64,000 bases of DNA from Streptomyces sp. SAJ15. GTDB taxonomy: Bacteria > Actinomycetota > Actinomycetes > Streptomycetales > Streptomycetaceae. The stretch covers positions 124,001-188,000 of the forward strand of contig NZ_NISY01000006.1 of the NCBI RefSeq assembly GCF_007595705.1, written 5' to 3'. The number at the start of each line of letters is the position of its first letter. Within the stretch, counting starts at the first letter, position 1. The translations under genes were made by a program, and so were the position numbers. Under the pieces are notes generated by a model. It was not told where the DNA came from. It did no database searches and saw only the letters and a program-made list of their open reading frames with translations. This document shows, one piece after another, positions 42,939 to 53,797 of the stretch.

Positions 42939-43466
42939 GTGAATGATCTACGCGTCCGCCCGGCCACCGAGTCCGATCTGGCCACCCTCGTCCGCCTTCG
43001 CGACGACGCGGCCCGTTGGATGCTGGCCTGCGGGGTCACCGGGCAATGGCGGCCCGGGGAGCTGGGCGAGGACCACTTCCGGCAGGTCATGGGGCGTGGC
43101 GAGGTCTGGCTGGCGGAGGCCGAAAACGGGTGCGTCGCCGGTGCTTGGGAACTGTGGTGGGAGGACGAGGCCGCCTGGGGGCCGCAACCGCCCGTCGCCG
43201 GGTATGTGCACCGGCTCATGGTCGATCGGAGCACCGCCGCGCCCGGGACGGGGCGACTGCTGCTGAGCGCCGCGGAACGCCGAGTCGCCGCGGCGGGTCG
43301 GACACGGGTGCGGCTGGACTGCCTGGCCGGCAACGCGCGCCTCAACGCCTATTACCGGCAGGCCGGTTACCGCGTCGTGGGCCACAAGGAAGGCAAGCCG
43401 CAGCCAGGCGGGGCGCCCAAGTCGTTCACGCTGCTCGAGAAGGAGCTCCGGCACACGCCCGAGTGA
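42939..43466 (+). CDS. GNAT-family acetyltransferase
   Basis: 175 residues from GTG at 42939 (GAGG 8 nt upstream; ATG at 42921 is unlikely). The GNAT pattern is LRVRPATESDLATLVRLRDD at the N-terminus, GEVWLAEAENGCVAGAWELWW, the core VAGYVHRLMVDRSTAAPGTGRLLLSAAERRVAAAG (acetyl-CoA-binding R/Q-x-x-G-x-G/A equivalent) and VRLDCLAGNARLNAYYRQAGYRVV. It uses acetyl-CoA to acylate a small amine or protein; the substrate cannot be told. Length matches the family. It is followed by a 321-bp gap with no further gene. Confidence 0.88.
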   Translation: MNDLRVRPATESDLATLVRLRDDAARWMLACGVTGQWRPGELGEDHFRQVMGRGEVWLAEAENGCVAGAWELWWEDEAAWGPQPPVAGYVHRLMVDRSTAAPGTGRLLLSAAERRVAAAGRTRVRLDCLAGNARLNAYYRQAGYRVVGHKEGKPQPGGAPKSFTLLEKELRHTPE

Positions 43467-43787
43467 TCGGCAAGAGCCCGGCAGGCCCCACCTGAGAACC
43501 AGATCGCACCGAACGCGATCGCACCGACGGTGCATCGAACGCAAGTCCTTCGATAGGGAGTTCCCTGCGGGGTGTGGAGAGCGAGGCGGACGGAGTACGC
43601 GGACCGTCCGCGGGAGGGTGCGGCCGCGCCTACACCGGTCGCCACGGGCCCGGCACCCTGCCGGGCTCGGACGGACCGAGACACCCGCCGCCAGAGGGAC
43701 GAGCACCCCGTCCGGTCGGCGACGGGCCCTACTCTTGTGGGCCACGCCTGGGTTTCCTCGGCCGTCTCACCGGGGAGCCGATCCTCC
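43467..43787. other. Gap upstream of the decarboxylase gene
   Basis: Holds a short direct repeat GATCGCACCGA at 43502-43512 and 43517-43527, possibly regulatory, and no recognisable gene. The decarboxylase promoter must lie here. Confidence 0.35.
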
Positions 43788-45254
43788 ATGGACCAGTCTC
43801 ACGCACCGGTGCTGGAGGCTCTCGTCGCCTACGCCCGCTCCGGCCAGACCCCGTTCACCCCACCCGGTCACAAGCAGGGACGCGGCGCCGACCCCCGTGC
43901 GCGTGCCGTCCTCGGCGATGCGGTGTACACCAGTGACGTACTGGCGACCAGCGGTCTGGACGACCGCACCTCCTCGCACCATGTGCTGGAGAGGGCGCAG
44001 GAGCTGATGGCTGACGCCGTCGGCGCCAAGCACACCTTCTTCTCCACCTGTGGAAGCTCCCTGTCCGTCAAGGCGGCCATGCTCGCGGTCGCCGGGCCGC
44101 ACGAGAAGCTGCTCCTCGGCCGTGACGCGCACAAGTCCGTGGTCTCGGGCCTGATCCTCTCGGGGGTGCGTCCCATCTGGGTGGAACCCGCCTGGGACCC
44201 GGACCTGCGTCTGGCGCACCCACCGTCTCCGGACGCCTTCGAGGCGGCCTTCGCCGAGCACCCCGACGCCAGGGGAGCGCTGGTCACCAGCCCCACCCCC
44301 TATGGCACCTGCGCCGACCTGGTCGCGCTCGCCGAGCTCTGCCACCAACGGGACCGGCCTTTGATCGTCGACGAGGCGTGGGGTGCTCATCTGCCGTTCC
44401 ACCCCGACCTTCCGACCTGGGCCATGGACGCCGGAGCGGACGTCTGCGTCACCTCCGTGCACAAGATGGGTTCCGCGCTCGAGCAGAGCTCGGTCTTCCA
44501 CCTCCAGGGGGACCGGATCACCGTGCCCATGCTCGCGGCCTGTGCCGACCTCCTCGGCACCACCAGCCCGTCCGTGCTCGTCTACGCCGCTCTCGACGGC
44601 TGGCGTCGTCAGATGGCCGAAGACGGCCGGCGCATCTACGATGCGGCCCTCGAGCTGGCCGGCACCGTGCGCGAACGCGTCGAGCAGATCGACGGGATGC
44701 ATGTGCACGGCCGCGACGAGTTCTGCGCACCCGGTCGCGCCGCCGACCTGGACCCGCTCCAGGTCATCATCGACATCTCCGCCCTGGGAGTCACCGGATA
44801 CCGCGCCGCCGACTGGCTCCGCGAACGGCACCAGGTGAACCTGCACGTCTGCGATCACCGACGGATCAGCGCCCAGCTCACCCACGCCGACTCCCGAGAG
44901 ACCGCCGACACCCTGCTGAGCGCCCTGCGCGACCTCGCCCGCAACGCGCCACGGCTGCGCACCGGGGCGACGGTGGAGGTACCGGATCCCCCGCAGTTGC
45001 GTCTGGAGCAGGTCACCCTGCCACGAGACGCCTTCTTCGGGCCCACCGAGCAGATCCCGGTGGCCGACGCGGCCGGCCGCGTCGCGGCCGAGATGCTGAC
45101 CCCCTACCCGCCCGGCATTCCCGCGGCGCTTCCGGGTGAACGGCTCGACACGGCCGTCCTGCGGTACCTGCGTTCGGGCGTGGAGGCGGGCATGGTCGTC
45201 CCCGACGCCGCGGATCCCGAACTGACCTCCGTCAAGGTGGTCTCCGAGTCCTGA
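43788..45254 (+). CDS. PLP-dependent Orn/Lys/Arg decarboxylase
   Basis: 488 residues from ATG at 43788 (GGGGAG upstream). Fold type I signatures are TPPGHKQGRGADP near the N-terminus, HTFFSTCGSSLSVKAAML, HKSVVSGLILSGVRP, PLIVDEAWGAHLPFHP and the PLP lysine in CVTSVHKMGSALEQSS (Lys226). The C-terminal domain is typical (YRAADWLRERHQVNLHV ... LTPYPPGIPAALPGE). It should decarboxylate lysine, ornithine or arginine to a polyamine precursor in the cytoplasm; which one cannot be told. Short form (about 490 residues) like SpeA/CadA-related proteins in Gram-positives, without the flavodoxin-like wing domain. Confidence 0.93.
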   Translation: MDQSHAPVLEALVAYARSGQTPFTPPGHKQGRGADPRARAVLGDAVYTSDVLATSGLDDRTSSHHVLERAQELMADAVGAKHTFFSTCGSSLSVKAAMLAVAGPHEKLLLGRDAHKSVVSGLILSGVRPIWVEPAWDPDLRLAHPPSPDAFEAAFAEHPDARGALVTSPTPYGTCADLVALAELCHQRDRPLIVDEAWGAHLPFHPDLPTWAMDAGADVCVTSVHKMGSALEQSSVFHLQGDRITVPMLAACADLLGTTSPSVLVYAALDGWRRQMAEDGRRIYDAALELAGTVRERVEQIDGMHVHGRDEFCAPGRAADLDPLQVIIDISALGVTGYRAADWLRERHQVNLHVCDHRRISAQLTHADSRETADTLLSALRDLARNAPRLRTGATVEVPDPPQLRLEQVTLPRDAFFGPTEQIPVADAAGRVAAEMLTPYPPGIPAALPGERLDTAVLRYLRSGVEAGMVVPDAADPELTSVKVVSES

Positions 45255-45508
45255 GACACCCCGACCTGCCCCGACCGGCAACGCCTCTCGCGCGATGACG
45301 GTCGTCGACGACCGATCCCCGGGCCGACCCGCGCCCACGGAGTGGACACCGAGTCAGCGGGTAGGCGCGGAGGTGACACCCGGCGCCACCACCCGCCGTT
45401 CGCCCGAAGGGATCGTCCGATGGACGGATGCCCTCGGCGTTCCCGTTTCGAGTCGTGCTCGGCCGGTCAAGGCTGTGGCGTCGCCGACCCAGGAGTGACG
45501 GAGGAACG

Positions 45509-47773
<2,265 letters not shown>

Positions 47774-47801
47774 CCTCTCGCGTCGGCGCACCGCGCGTCG
47801 A

Positions 47802-47912
47802 GCGACCGAGAAGACCGGCACGGGCCTCACCTACGACGCCCTGCGCGGCGGAAGCGGCATCCGGTGGCCGTGCGACGAGCGGGCGCCCCACGGAACCGCG
47901 CGACTGTACAGA
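47802..47912 (+). pseudogene. Fragment of a molybdopterin oxidoreductase
   Basis: In one frame 47802-47912 reads TGTGLTYDALRGGSGIRWPC, then DERAPHGTARLY. This matches the conserved block of nitrate-reductase/formate-dehydrogenase-like enzymes (x-L-T-Y-D-x-L-R-G-G-S-G-I-x-W-P-C ... P-x-G-T-x-R-L-Y). Nothing before or after it in that frame continues the homology, so it is an isolated 37-codon scar, lying 28 bp after katE and 28 bp before the next gene. Confidence 0.5.
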
Positions 47913-47940
47913 GCGGCGCCTGGCCGGGGAACTGACGACC

Positions 47941-48360
47941 GTGGCGGAGCGCCACCGAGCCGAGCACGAGGTCCACCACGTCGCCACCGACCTCGCGGCC
48001 TGGTCGCGCGAGCACGTACAGCGGGTGTCCGAGGCCGCGCCCGACTACGGACTGAATGTCGAGGAAACCATCGAGGCGGACTCCGTGTTTCCCCCGTCGG
48101 AGCCAGGACAGTCGCGCTCCGGCGCGAAGGACCAGGGGACCGGCACGGGCCTGACGCTCCTGCGGGATCTGCGCGACCTGCACCTCGCGGCGACGGAGAA
48201 CTCCCTGTACGGGGACATGCTGGCCCAGGCCGCGCAGGCCACCCGGGACGACACCCTGCTCGACCTCGCCTCGGCGTGTCAGCCGCGGACGCTGCGGCCG
48301 ACGCGCTGGATCCACACCATGGTGGAGAACCTGTCACCCCAGCTTCTGACGAGTGTGTAG
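47941..48360 (+). CDS. Conserved actinobacterial helical protein (unknown, ferritin-like?)
   Basis: 139 residues from GTG at 47941. TVAERHRAEHEVHHVATDLAAWSREHV and TGLTLLRDLRDLHLAATENSLYGDMLAQAAQATRDDTLLDLASAC are amphipathic helices with many His, Glu and Asp, ending in TMVENLSPQLLTS. The pattern resembles uncharacterised Streptomyces proteins with a ferritin-like helix bundle, but I see no proven metal site. The frame extends upstream only into low-homology DNA beside a molybdopterin-enzyme fragment, so the true N-terminus may have been lost. Confidence 0.55.
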   Translation: MAERHRAEHEVHHVATDLAAWSREHVQRVSEAAPDYGLNVEETIEADSVFPPSEPGQSRSGAKDQGTGTGLTLLRDLRDLHLAATENSLYGDMLAQAAQATRDDTLLDLASACQPRTLRPTRWIHTMVENLSPQLLTSV

Positions 48361-48411
48361 GACACCGGCCGCGTGCGCGAGCCACGCACAACACGACGAA
48401 ACCACGGTCGG

Positions 48412-49293
48412 TCACGCCTCGCGGCGGGCCGCCTCGTCGGCCCTTCCTCCCCTTCCCAGCAGACCGGTGGCCGTGAGGTCGTCGTCGTCCGGGGCACGGC
48501 GGCGCAGTTCGCGCCGGGCGCCGTGGGCCACGAGGCCGGGCAGGGCCGGCCGCACCAGGTGCAGGCCGCGCAGCCACGGCTGGGCGTACACGGCGGGCGC
48601 GCGGCGTTCGATGCCGCGCACCAGACGGTCCGCCACCCGTTGGGCCGGATAGGTGCGGCCGGCCGGCCAGGGCATGCGGTCGTGTAGCAGCCTCAGGGCG
48701 GGCTCCCGGTCGGCCGCCGCGATCATCTGCGTGTCCGTCCAGCCGAAGTACGCCACGCCGACCGCCACCCCGGTGGGCGCGAGTTCGGCCCTCAGGGCGT
48801 GGGCGAACGCCTCGACACCCGCCTTGGAGGCGCCGTACGCCGTCATCATCGGCGCGGGCGCGAAGGCCGCCAGCGAGGCGACCTGGAGGTAGTAGCCGCG
48901 GGTGGCCAGCAGCGAGGGCAGGAAGACCCGGGCGGTGACCGCGCTGCCCACCAGGTTCACCTCCACCACCCGCGACCAGATCGCCGGATCGCACCGCAGG
49001 AAGGGGCCGCCCGCCGCCACCCCGGCGTTCGCGACCACCACGGACACCGGACCGAAGCGCTCCCGCACCCGGTCGGCGACCTCGGCCATCGAGCGATCGG
49101 CGGTGACGTCGACGGGCCACGCGACGGCATCGGGCAGACCGGCGGCGACCCGTTCCAACTCGGCCTCCTCGTGCCCCAGCAGCGCCAGTCTCATCCCCCG
49201 CCCGGCAAGCGTCCGCGCCACGGCCTCTCCCACTCCGCGGGCGGCGCCCGTCACGACGGCGACCCGACCTTTGAGGGCGCGATCCGACCTCAT
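48412..49293 (-). CDS. Short-chain dehydrogenase/reductase
   Basis: 293 residues. The Rossmann motif VAVVTGAARGVGEAVARTLAG has TGxxxGxG, followed by VVVANAGVAAGG (NNAG equivalent), catalytic Ser in LQVASLAAFAP and YGASKAGVEAFAHALRAEL (YxxxK). It uses NAD(P)H on an unknown alcohol/ketone. The ATG at 49293 overlaps the stop of the flavoprotein gene (ATGA), so it is the third gene of an SRPBCC-flavoprotein-SDR operon. The C-terminal extension of about 40 Arg-rich residues is unusual for the family. Confidence 0.92.
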   Translation of the reverse strand: MRSDRALKGRVAVVTGAARGVGEAVARTLAGRGMRLALLGHEEAELERVAAGLPDAVAWPVDVTADRSMAEVADRVRERFGPVSVVVANAGVAAGGPFLRCDPAIWSRVVEVNLVGSAVTARVFLPSLLATRGYYLQVASLAAFAPAPMMTAYGASKAGVEAFAHALRAELAPTGVAVGVAYFGWTDTQMIAAADREPALRLLHDRMPWPAGRTYPAQRVADRLVRGIERRAPAVYAQPWLRGLHLVRPALPGLVAHGARRELRRRAPDDDDLTATGLLGRGGRADEAARREA

Positions 49294-50945
49294 GCCCGAC
49301 CGCCCGCACCGGGCCTCGGGCGGCCTCGTCCCTCGACGGCGCCGCGGGCCGTCAGCACCCGCTGGACGCGGCTGAGGGGGAGGGGGCGGGGACGCCGACG
49401 CAGGGCGGCGCGGGCGGCGTTGGCGCCCGGGGCGCCGTGCACGCCCCCGCCGGGGTGGGCGCCGGACGAGGCCAGGTAGAGGGCCTTGACCGGGGTCTCG
49501 GGGCGCCCGGCGCCGGGGATGGGGCGGAAGACGAGCTGTTGGTGGAGCGCGGAGGTGCCGCCGTTGATCGCTCCGCCGTGCAGATTGGCGTCCATCGCCT
49601 CCAACGTGTACGGGGCGAGCACGCGGCGGGCTCGGACCAGTGAGCGGAAGCCGGGCGCGTACCGCTCCACCTGGTCCTCCAGCCGTTCGGCCATCAGGCG
49701 CGCCTGTTCCGGCCGTTCCCACTCCCCGGTGATGCCGCCCTCGCCGGCGTCGCCGCTGATCTGCTGTGGAAGGTGGGTGTAGGCCCAGGCGGACTCCGTG
49801 CCCCGCGGAGAGCGCGAGGCGTCCGCGGTGGTCATCTGGCCGAACACCGCGAAGGGTTCATCGGGCACCTGCCCCATGGCGAGCTGCGCGGCGAACCGGG
49901 TGAGGCCGTCGACCCCGTCGGAGAGGTGGACGGTACCGGCGTCTCTCGCCTCCGGGGCGGTCCAGGGGACCGGGCCGGACAGCGCCCAGTCGACTTTGAA
50001 GGTGGCGAAGTCCCAGTGGAACCTGCGCAGATCCCGCAGCACCTGTCCCGGCAGGTGGCCGGCCGAGACGAGCCGGCCGTACAGCGTGGGAGCGGACACC
50101 GCCGCCAGCACCGCCCGGCGCGCCGGGACGGTCTCGCCGTCCGCCGTCCGCACCGCTACGGCGCGACCGGAGCGCACCACGACCTCGGTCACCGGCTGCC
50201 CGCAGCGCAGCACGCCGCCGCGTCGCTCCAGGCGCCGCACCAGCGCCGCCGTGAGCTCCTGCGCACCGCCCAACGGGACGGGGAAGCCGCCGCGCTGGCC
50301 GAGCATGGCCATCAGCCAGCCGAAGCCGCCGCTGCCCGCCGCCTCCGGGGCGAGGTCGGAGTGCAGGGCGTTGCCGGCCAGCAGCAGCCGCCCGGCGACG
50401 CCGGTGAACTCCTCCTCCCCGAGGCGCCGTACCGGCAGCGTCATCATCCGGGCCAGCCGCAGCCCACCCGCCGCCCGAAGCCTGACGGCCAGCCCGGCCG
50501 TCGCCCGCACCGGGGGGAAGGGGGTGAAGAGCGCGCCCATGAGGTGCTCGCCCACCTGGTCCCACACCGCGCACAGCCGCTCCCAGGCTTCGCCGTCCCC
50601 GGCGGCGAAGCCGTCCAGGCCGGCCGCGGTGTCCCGCACGTCGTGCTCCAACACCGCACAGCGGCCGTCCGGCAGCGGGTGGGCGAGCACACGCGGCGCG
50701 TGACTCCACCGCAGGCCCTCCGCCTCCAGATCGAGCGCGGCGAGGACGGGCGAGGCCGCGGCGAGCGGGTAGAAGGAGCTGAAGAGGTCGCTGACGTAGT
50801 CGGGGTGGACGCCACGGTCGCTGCGCACCGCCCCACCCGGTTCCGGCTGGGCCTCCAGCACCTCCACGCTCCAGCCGGCATCCGCCAACACGTTGGCCGC
50901 GACCAGCCCGTTGGGGCCGGCTCCTATCACCACGGCGTCCGGCAT
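49290..50945 (-). CDS. Phytoene-dehydrogenase-like / PYROXD2-like FAD oxidoreductase
   Basis: 551 residues. N-terminal DAVVIGAGPNGLVAANVLADAGWSVEVLEAQPEPGGAVRS is the dinucleotide motif of the CrtI/PYROXD2 group (G-A-G-x-N-G-L ... E-x-x-x-x-x-G-G). The C-terminal FAD-contact LYLASSGAHPGGGVHGAPGANAA is intact. Such enzymes oxidise hydrophobic or polyunsaturated substrates such as carotenoid-like lipids. It follows the SRPBCC gene by 22 bp and overlaps the SDR gene by 4 bp, indicating a three-step pathway on a bound lipophilic compound (inference). Confidence 0.92.
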   Translation of the reverse strand: MPDAVVIGAGPNGLVAANVLADAGWSVEVLEAQPEPGGAVRSDRGVHPDYVSDLFSSFYPLAAASPVLAALDLEAEGLRWSHAPRVLAHPLPDGRCAVLEHDVRDTAAGLDGFAAGDGEAWERLCAVWDQVGEHLMGALFTPFPPVRATAGLAVRLRAAGGLRLARMMTLPVRRLGEEEFTGVAGRLLLAGNALHSDLAPEAAGSGGFGWLMAMLGQRGGFPVPLGGAQELTAALVRRLERRGGVLRCGQPVTEVVVRSGRAVAVRTADGETVPARRAVLAAVSAPTLYGRLVSAGHLPGQVLRDLRRFHWDFATFKVDWALSGPVPWTAPEARDAGTVHLSDGVDGLTRFAAQLAMGQVPDEPFAVFGQMTTADASRSPRGTESAWAYTHLPQQISGDAGEGGITGEWERPEQARLMAERLEDQVERYAPGFRSLVRARRVLAPYTLEAMDANLHGGAINGGTSALHQQLVFRPIPGAGRPETPVKALYLASSGAHPGGGVHGAPGANAARAALRRRPRPLPLSRVQRVLTARGAVEGRGRPRPGAGGRA

Positions 50946-50967
50946 GGCTCACTCCCGTCCTGGGACG

Positions 50968-51465
50968 TCAGGGACGCGACGGCGTGCGCCCGTTCTGGCC
51001 CGCGCGACCGTCCGGGCCTTCCCGGCCCCCCGACCCCGCGGACTCCACCACCTCGGCGAACCTGGCGAGCATGGAGCGGTGGCGCAGTTGCAGGACGGCG
51101 TCCAGCGCCACGTTGTGCAGGCGGCCGCCGGTGCCGCGCAGCGGGTGCTCGTCGAGGATCACCAGGGTCTCCTCACCCCAGGCGCGGATCTCCATGGCGA
51201 TGCGGGCCGTGCCCAGCCATCCGCTGACCGCCTCCAGTTCGAGTTCCCGCATCGGCTCGCAGTGCCGGACGATCGTCTCACCCGTCAGCGTCCACGGGCC
51301 CAGGGCGACGACGTACTCGATGCGGGAGCCGAGCCGCGGCCACTCCTCGTCCACCTGGGAGGACTGCGACGGTCCGATGACCCAGTCGCCGTAGCGCGAG
51401 CCGTCCGCCAGCACCGCCCACACCTGTTCGGGGCTCCTGTGGACCAGTCGATGACGTATGGCCAT
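50968..51465 (-). CDS. SRPBCC/polyketide-cyclase-like protein
   Basis: 165 residues from ATG at 51465 (GGGGAGC upstream); the longer frame has no homology. The START/Bet v1 fold pattern is AIRHRLVHRSPEQVWAVLADGSRYGDWV ... GSRIEYVVALGPWTLTGETIV ... RIAMEIRAWGEETLVILDEHPLRG ... LDAVLQLRHRSMLARFAEVVE. Members bind hydrophobic ligands in a deep cavity as aromatase/cyclases or lipid carriers. First gene of the operon with the flavoprotein and SDR. The C-terminal 20 residues are Arg/Gly/Ser-rich. Confidence 0.85.
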   Translation of the reverse strand: MAIRHRLVHRSPEQVWAVLADGSRYGDWVIGPSQSSQVDEEWPRLGSRIEYVVALGPWTLTGETIVRHCEPMRELELEAVSGWLGTARIAMEIRAWGEETLVILDEHPLRGTGGRLHNVALDAVLQLRHRSMLARFAEVVESAGSGGREGPDGRAGQNGRTPSRP

Positions 51466-51643
51466 GCGCGCTCCCCGCCGCCGAGGGAGGGTGGTGTTTC
51501 GGAAGGCACACCAGCCCTTCCCCAGCCAGCTTAGGTCTGTCGACCAGGTTTGGCCTGCGCGGCGGGCGCTCCGCGGACGCGCGCCGCCGACCACGTGCTT
51601 CGGAGGTCCCGGAGAGGGCACCCACGGCCACGGTCGCGGTGCG

Positions 51644-52120
51644 TCATGGCACCGTGAGCAGGCGGTTGAAGAACGAGCGGTAGTGCCGCAGCGCCATCCG
51701 CAGGTCCTCGGTGTTCACCTCCTCACCCTGGGTCCACTGGCCTTCGAGATCCTTCTTGTGCTGGGCGAAGGTCGCGGCCAGCTTCTGGATGACCTCCGCG
51801 ACGAGGGCGTCGGCGGCGTGGACCGAGTCCCGCGGGTCGTCGACGAACCGGGCCTGGATGTCCTGCCACCGTGAGCGGAAGGACTCCTCGTCCTCGGGTG
51901 TGAGCAGCCGCGGTGCCTCCTCCTCGGGTGGCTTCTCCTCCTCGCGGAGCTCGGCTCCGGGGGTTTCCGTCTCGGCTGTCCGCCCGGTGCCGTAGTCGGG
52001 CACCGTCGGGGTCTCCTCCGCCGTCTCCGGTGCCGCGTCGGGCTCGCGGCGGGAGGGTTCGGCCAGGTCCTCGGTCGACAGTCCGCTCTCGCCGGGTTCG
52101 GGTATGTCCTCGCGTCGCAT
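51644..52120 (-). CDS. Acidic protein sharing a domain with its upstream neighbour
   Basis: 158 residues from ATG at 52120 (GGAGGAAAC upstream). The N-terminal half (1-75) is acidic and disordered-looking (DIPEPGESGLSTEDLAEP, ELREEEKPPEEEAPRLL). The C-terminal half (about 78-155) aligns with the C-terminal half of the next gene upstream: RSRWQDIQARFVDDPRDSVHAADALVAEV and MALRHYRSFFNRLL correspond to YARQWRDVQNDFVDHPEGAVHDADILVAA and AMVHYRALFNELL. Function unknown. No signal or membrane segment. It forms an operon with that paralogue, 59 bp apart. Confidence 0.8.
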   Translation of the reverse strand: MRREDIPEPGESGLSTEDLAEPSRREPDAAPETAEETPTVPDYGTGRTAETETPGAELREEEKPPEEEAPRLLTPEDEESFRSRWQDIQARFVDDPRDSVHAADALVAEVIQKLAATFAQHKKDLEGQWTQGEEVNTEDLRMALRHYRSFFNRLLTVP

Positions 52121-52179
52121 GTTTCCTCCGTCCGCCACGGAGGGAGGCGTCGACGCCTCCCGGGTGTCGGTGTCGGTGT

Positions 52180-52737
52180 TCAGGCGGGGGCGTGTCGGGT
52201 CTGGCCCCCGTTGGAGAGCAGCTCGTTGAACAGGGCGCGGTAGTGGACCATGGCGCCGCGCAGCTGCTCGGTGCTGGCCTTGTGGCGCATCCCCAGTTCG
52301 TTGACCTCGTGGGCGGCACGGTAGTGCTCCAGGGTGCGGCCGTGTTCGACCGACAGGTCCTCGAGCCGCTGGGTGAAGTTCTCGGTGGGGTAGCCGCGCT
52401 CGTGCATCAGAGCGGCGACGAGGATGTCCGCGTCGTGTACGGCGCCCTCCGGGTGGTCCACGAAGTCGTTCTGCACGTCGCGCCATTGGCGTGCGTAGCG
52501 GTTGCGTGCCTCGTCGGGCAAGGGCTTGATGTCCAGTTCGTCATGGCGCTTCTCGCGTGCGCTCAGCTTCCGCTCCGCCGCGAGTCGGCTGTCGGAGCCC
52601 TCGACCGTCCGTTCGTACTCCGGGCCGAACCGCTCGCGCAGACGACGCCGGCGAACGGCGAGGTAGATCCCGACGGCGATCAGGGCGAGGATCACGACCG
52701 CGGGGATGATGATGGCAAGGAGTGTCCCCGTTGACAT
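52180..52737 (-). CDS. Membrane-anchored paralogue of the acidic protein
   Basis: 185 residues. One N-terminal membrane helix (TLLAIIIPAVVILALIAVGIYLAV) is followed by RRRRLRERFG, so the rest is cytoplasmic: a charged stretch (about 40-80) and a helical domain (about 82-180, W-R-D-V-Q-N-D-F-V-D-H-P ... H-Y-R-A-L-F-N-E-L-L) shared with the downstream gene. The pair, one anchored and one soluble, probably form a complex. It is widespread as an unknown in Streptomyces. The 774-bp region upstream contains no further gene. Confidence 0.8.
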   Translation of the reverse strand: MSTGTLLAIIIPAVVILALIAVGIYLAVRRRRLRERFGPEYERTVEGSDSRLAAERKLSAREKRHDELDIKPLPDEARNRYARQWRDVQNDFVDHPEGAVHDADILVAALMHERGYPTENFTQRLEDLSVEHGRTLEHYRAAHEVNELGMRHKASTEQLRGAMVHYRALFNELLSNGGQTRHAPA

Positions 52738-53511
52738 CAGACCGACCCCTCTCTCGATTCTCTCGAATGCGCTGTGATGTCGGAATGGGCTGCCTGCCGG
52801 ATATCACCTGCTCGTCCTCGACGGTGGGTTCTCCCGCTGTGCGGGGGCGTCGAAGGTGTCAGCGTGAGCCCGCTGTGAGGGTCTCCGCCGAACGAGCGCG
52901 ACTCCGGCTCTGGGCGCCGACTACCCCTCTTGGTTTCGGTTATGCCCGTTTTTCCTCTCTAAGGGGAATCTACCTCGTGATGCGGCGGTGTTCCCTGTTG
53001 GTGCCCGCGAGCGAGTTCACTGAAGGTTCAACTTTCGAGCCCGTCGGCGGCCCGGTGGCGGACCGCCGGGGTCCGGGGCGGGCGGACCGCCGCGGTCCGG
53101 GGGCGGGCGGACCGGTGACCCGCCCCGAATCGGTCTCGGTCGGCGCATGGGGACGTCCGCGAGGTCAGGTCCGGGCGGGGCCGACGTCTGATGGATCGTC
53201 ACCGGCCGATCGGTCGGCGACGACCCGTCCTGGAGCCCCGGCCCCCACCGACACGGCGCCTACGAGTCCCCCGAGTGGCGGGTCGCCCGCGCCGGCCGCA
53301 CAGTGGTGGGGCGCGAGCTCGGGTAGCGCCGCCAAGCCCTCCTCGACCGGAGCGCGTACGGCTCGGCGCCCGCCCGGACGTCCGGCACATGCGGGCCTGC
53401 CGTGTCTGACGTGTCTGACGTGTCTGAACGTGTCTGACGTGTCTGAAAGGGGGCCCATGACTCCCGCCTCACGGGGCAGGCGTACAGCCCGACCGACTGG
53501 AGGTGGCGACC
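52738..53511. other. Long intergenic region with duplications
   Basis: Contains the promoter region of the paralogue pair (AT-richer around 52930-53020), an imperfect 20-bp direct duplication of GGTCCGGGGCGGGCGGACCG (53070-53089 and 53094-53114), and the 9-bp tandem repeat at 53402. Its frames are open only because of GC bias, with no homology or ribosome-binding site I can recognise. The far right end carries the ribosome-binding site GGAGGTGG of the next small gene. Confidence 0.5.
53402..53446 (+). repeat. 9-bp tandem repeat (GTGTCTGAC x5)
   Basis: Four full copies of GTGTCTGAC (one with an extra A) and a partial fifth, from 53402 to 53446, 66 bp before a small hydrophobic-protein gene. 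Possible protein-binding repeat or slippage product. Confidence 0.85.
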
Positions 53512-53682
53512 ATGCTTCCCCTGCTGCTCGTGCTGCTGCTGATCCTGGTCCTGTTCGGTGCCGGATTCGCCGTGGAGGTCCTGTGGTGGATCGCTGTGGT
53601 GGTCCTGGCCGTCTGGCTTCTCGGATTCCTCTTCCGGTCCGCTGGCCCCGGTGGCGCCCGTGGGCGCTGGTATCGCTGGTGA
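53512..53682 (+). CDS. 56-residue hydrophobic membrane protein
   Basis: ATG at 53512, 8 nt after GGAGGTGG. The chain begins MLPLLLVLLLILVLFGAGF and then VEVLWWIAVVVLAVWLLGFL, two hydrophobic stretches that form one or two membrane spans, and ends RSAGPGGARGRWYRW. It resembles the lmo0937-like group of small hydrophobic proteins common in actinobacteria, often induced by stress. The good ribosome-binding site, hydrophobic pattern and stop make it a real gene despite its size. A hairpin follows and the diiron-oxidase-like gene starts 116 bp later. Confidence 0.75.
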   Translation: MLPLLLVLLLILVLFGAGFAVEVLWWIAVVVLAVWLLGFLFRSAGPGGARGRWYRW

Positions 53683-53721
53683 TCCGGGCGCCACGAGGCG
53701 GAGCCCGGCCGACGGGCGAGC

Positions 53722-53756
53722 GCGGCGGGCGTCGCCCTGGGGCGATCGCCCGCCGC
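53722..53756 (+). terminator. Hairpin after the small membrane protein
   Basis: GCGGCGGGCG (53722-53731) pairs with CGCCCGCCGC (53747-53756); inside, TCGCC pairs with GGCGA. Confidence 0.6.
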
Positions 53757-53797
53757 CGGGCGCGCTCGGACCCGCGCTACGGGGCAAAGGCCGTGGG

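Noticed and set aside
52880..53010. A stress-sigma (SigB-type) promoter with GGGGTAG on the minus strand
   Set aside because: A -10-like GGGTAG is present but no GTTT -35 element lies at the expected distance.
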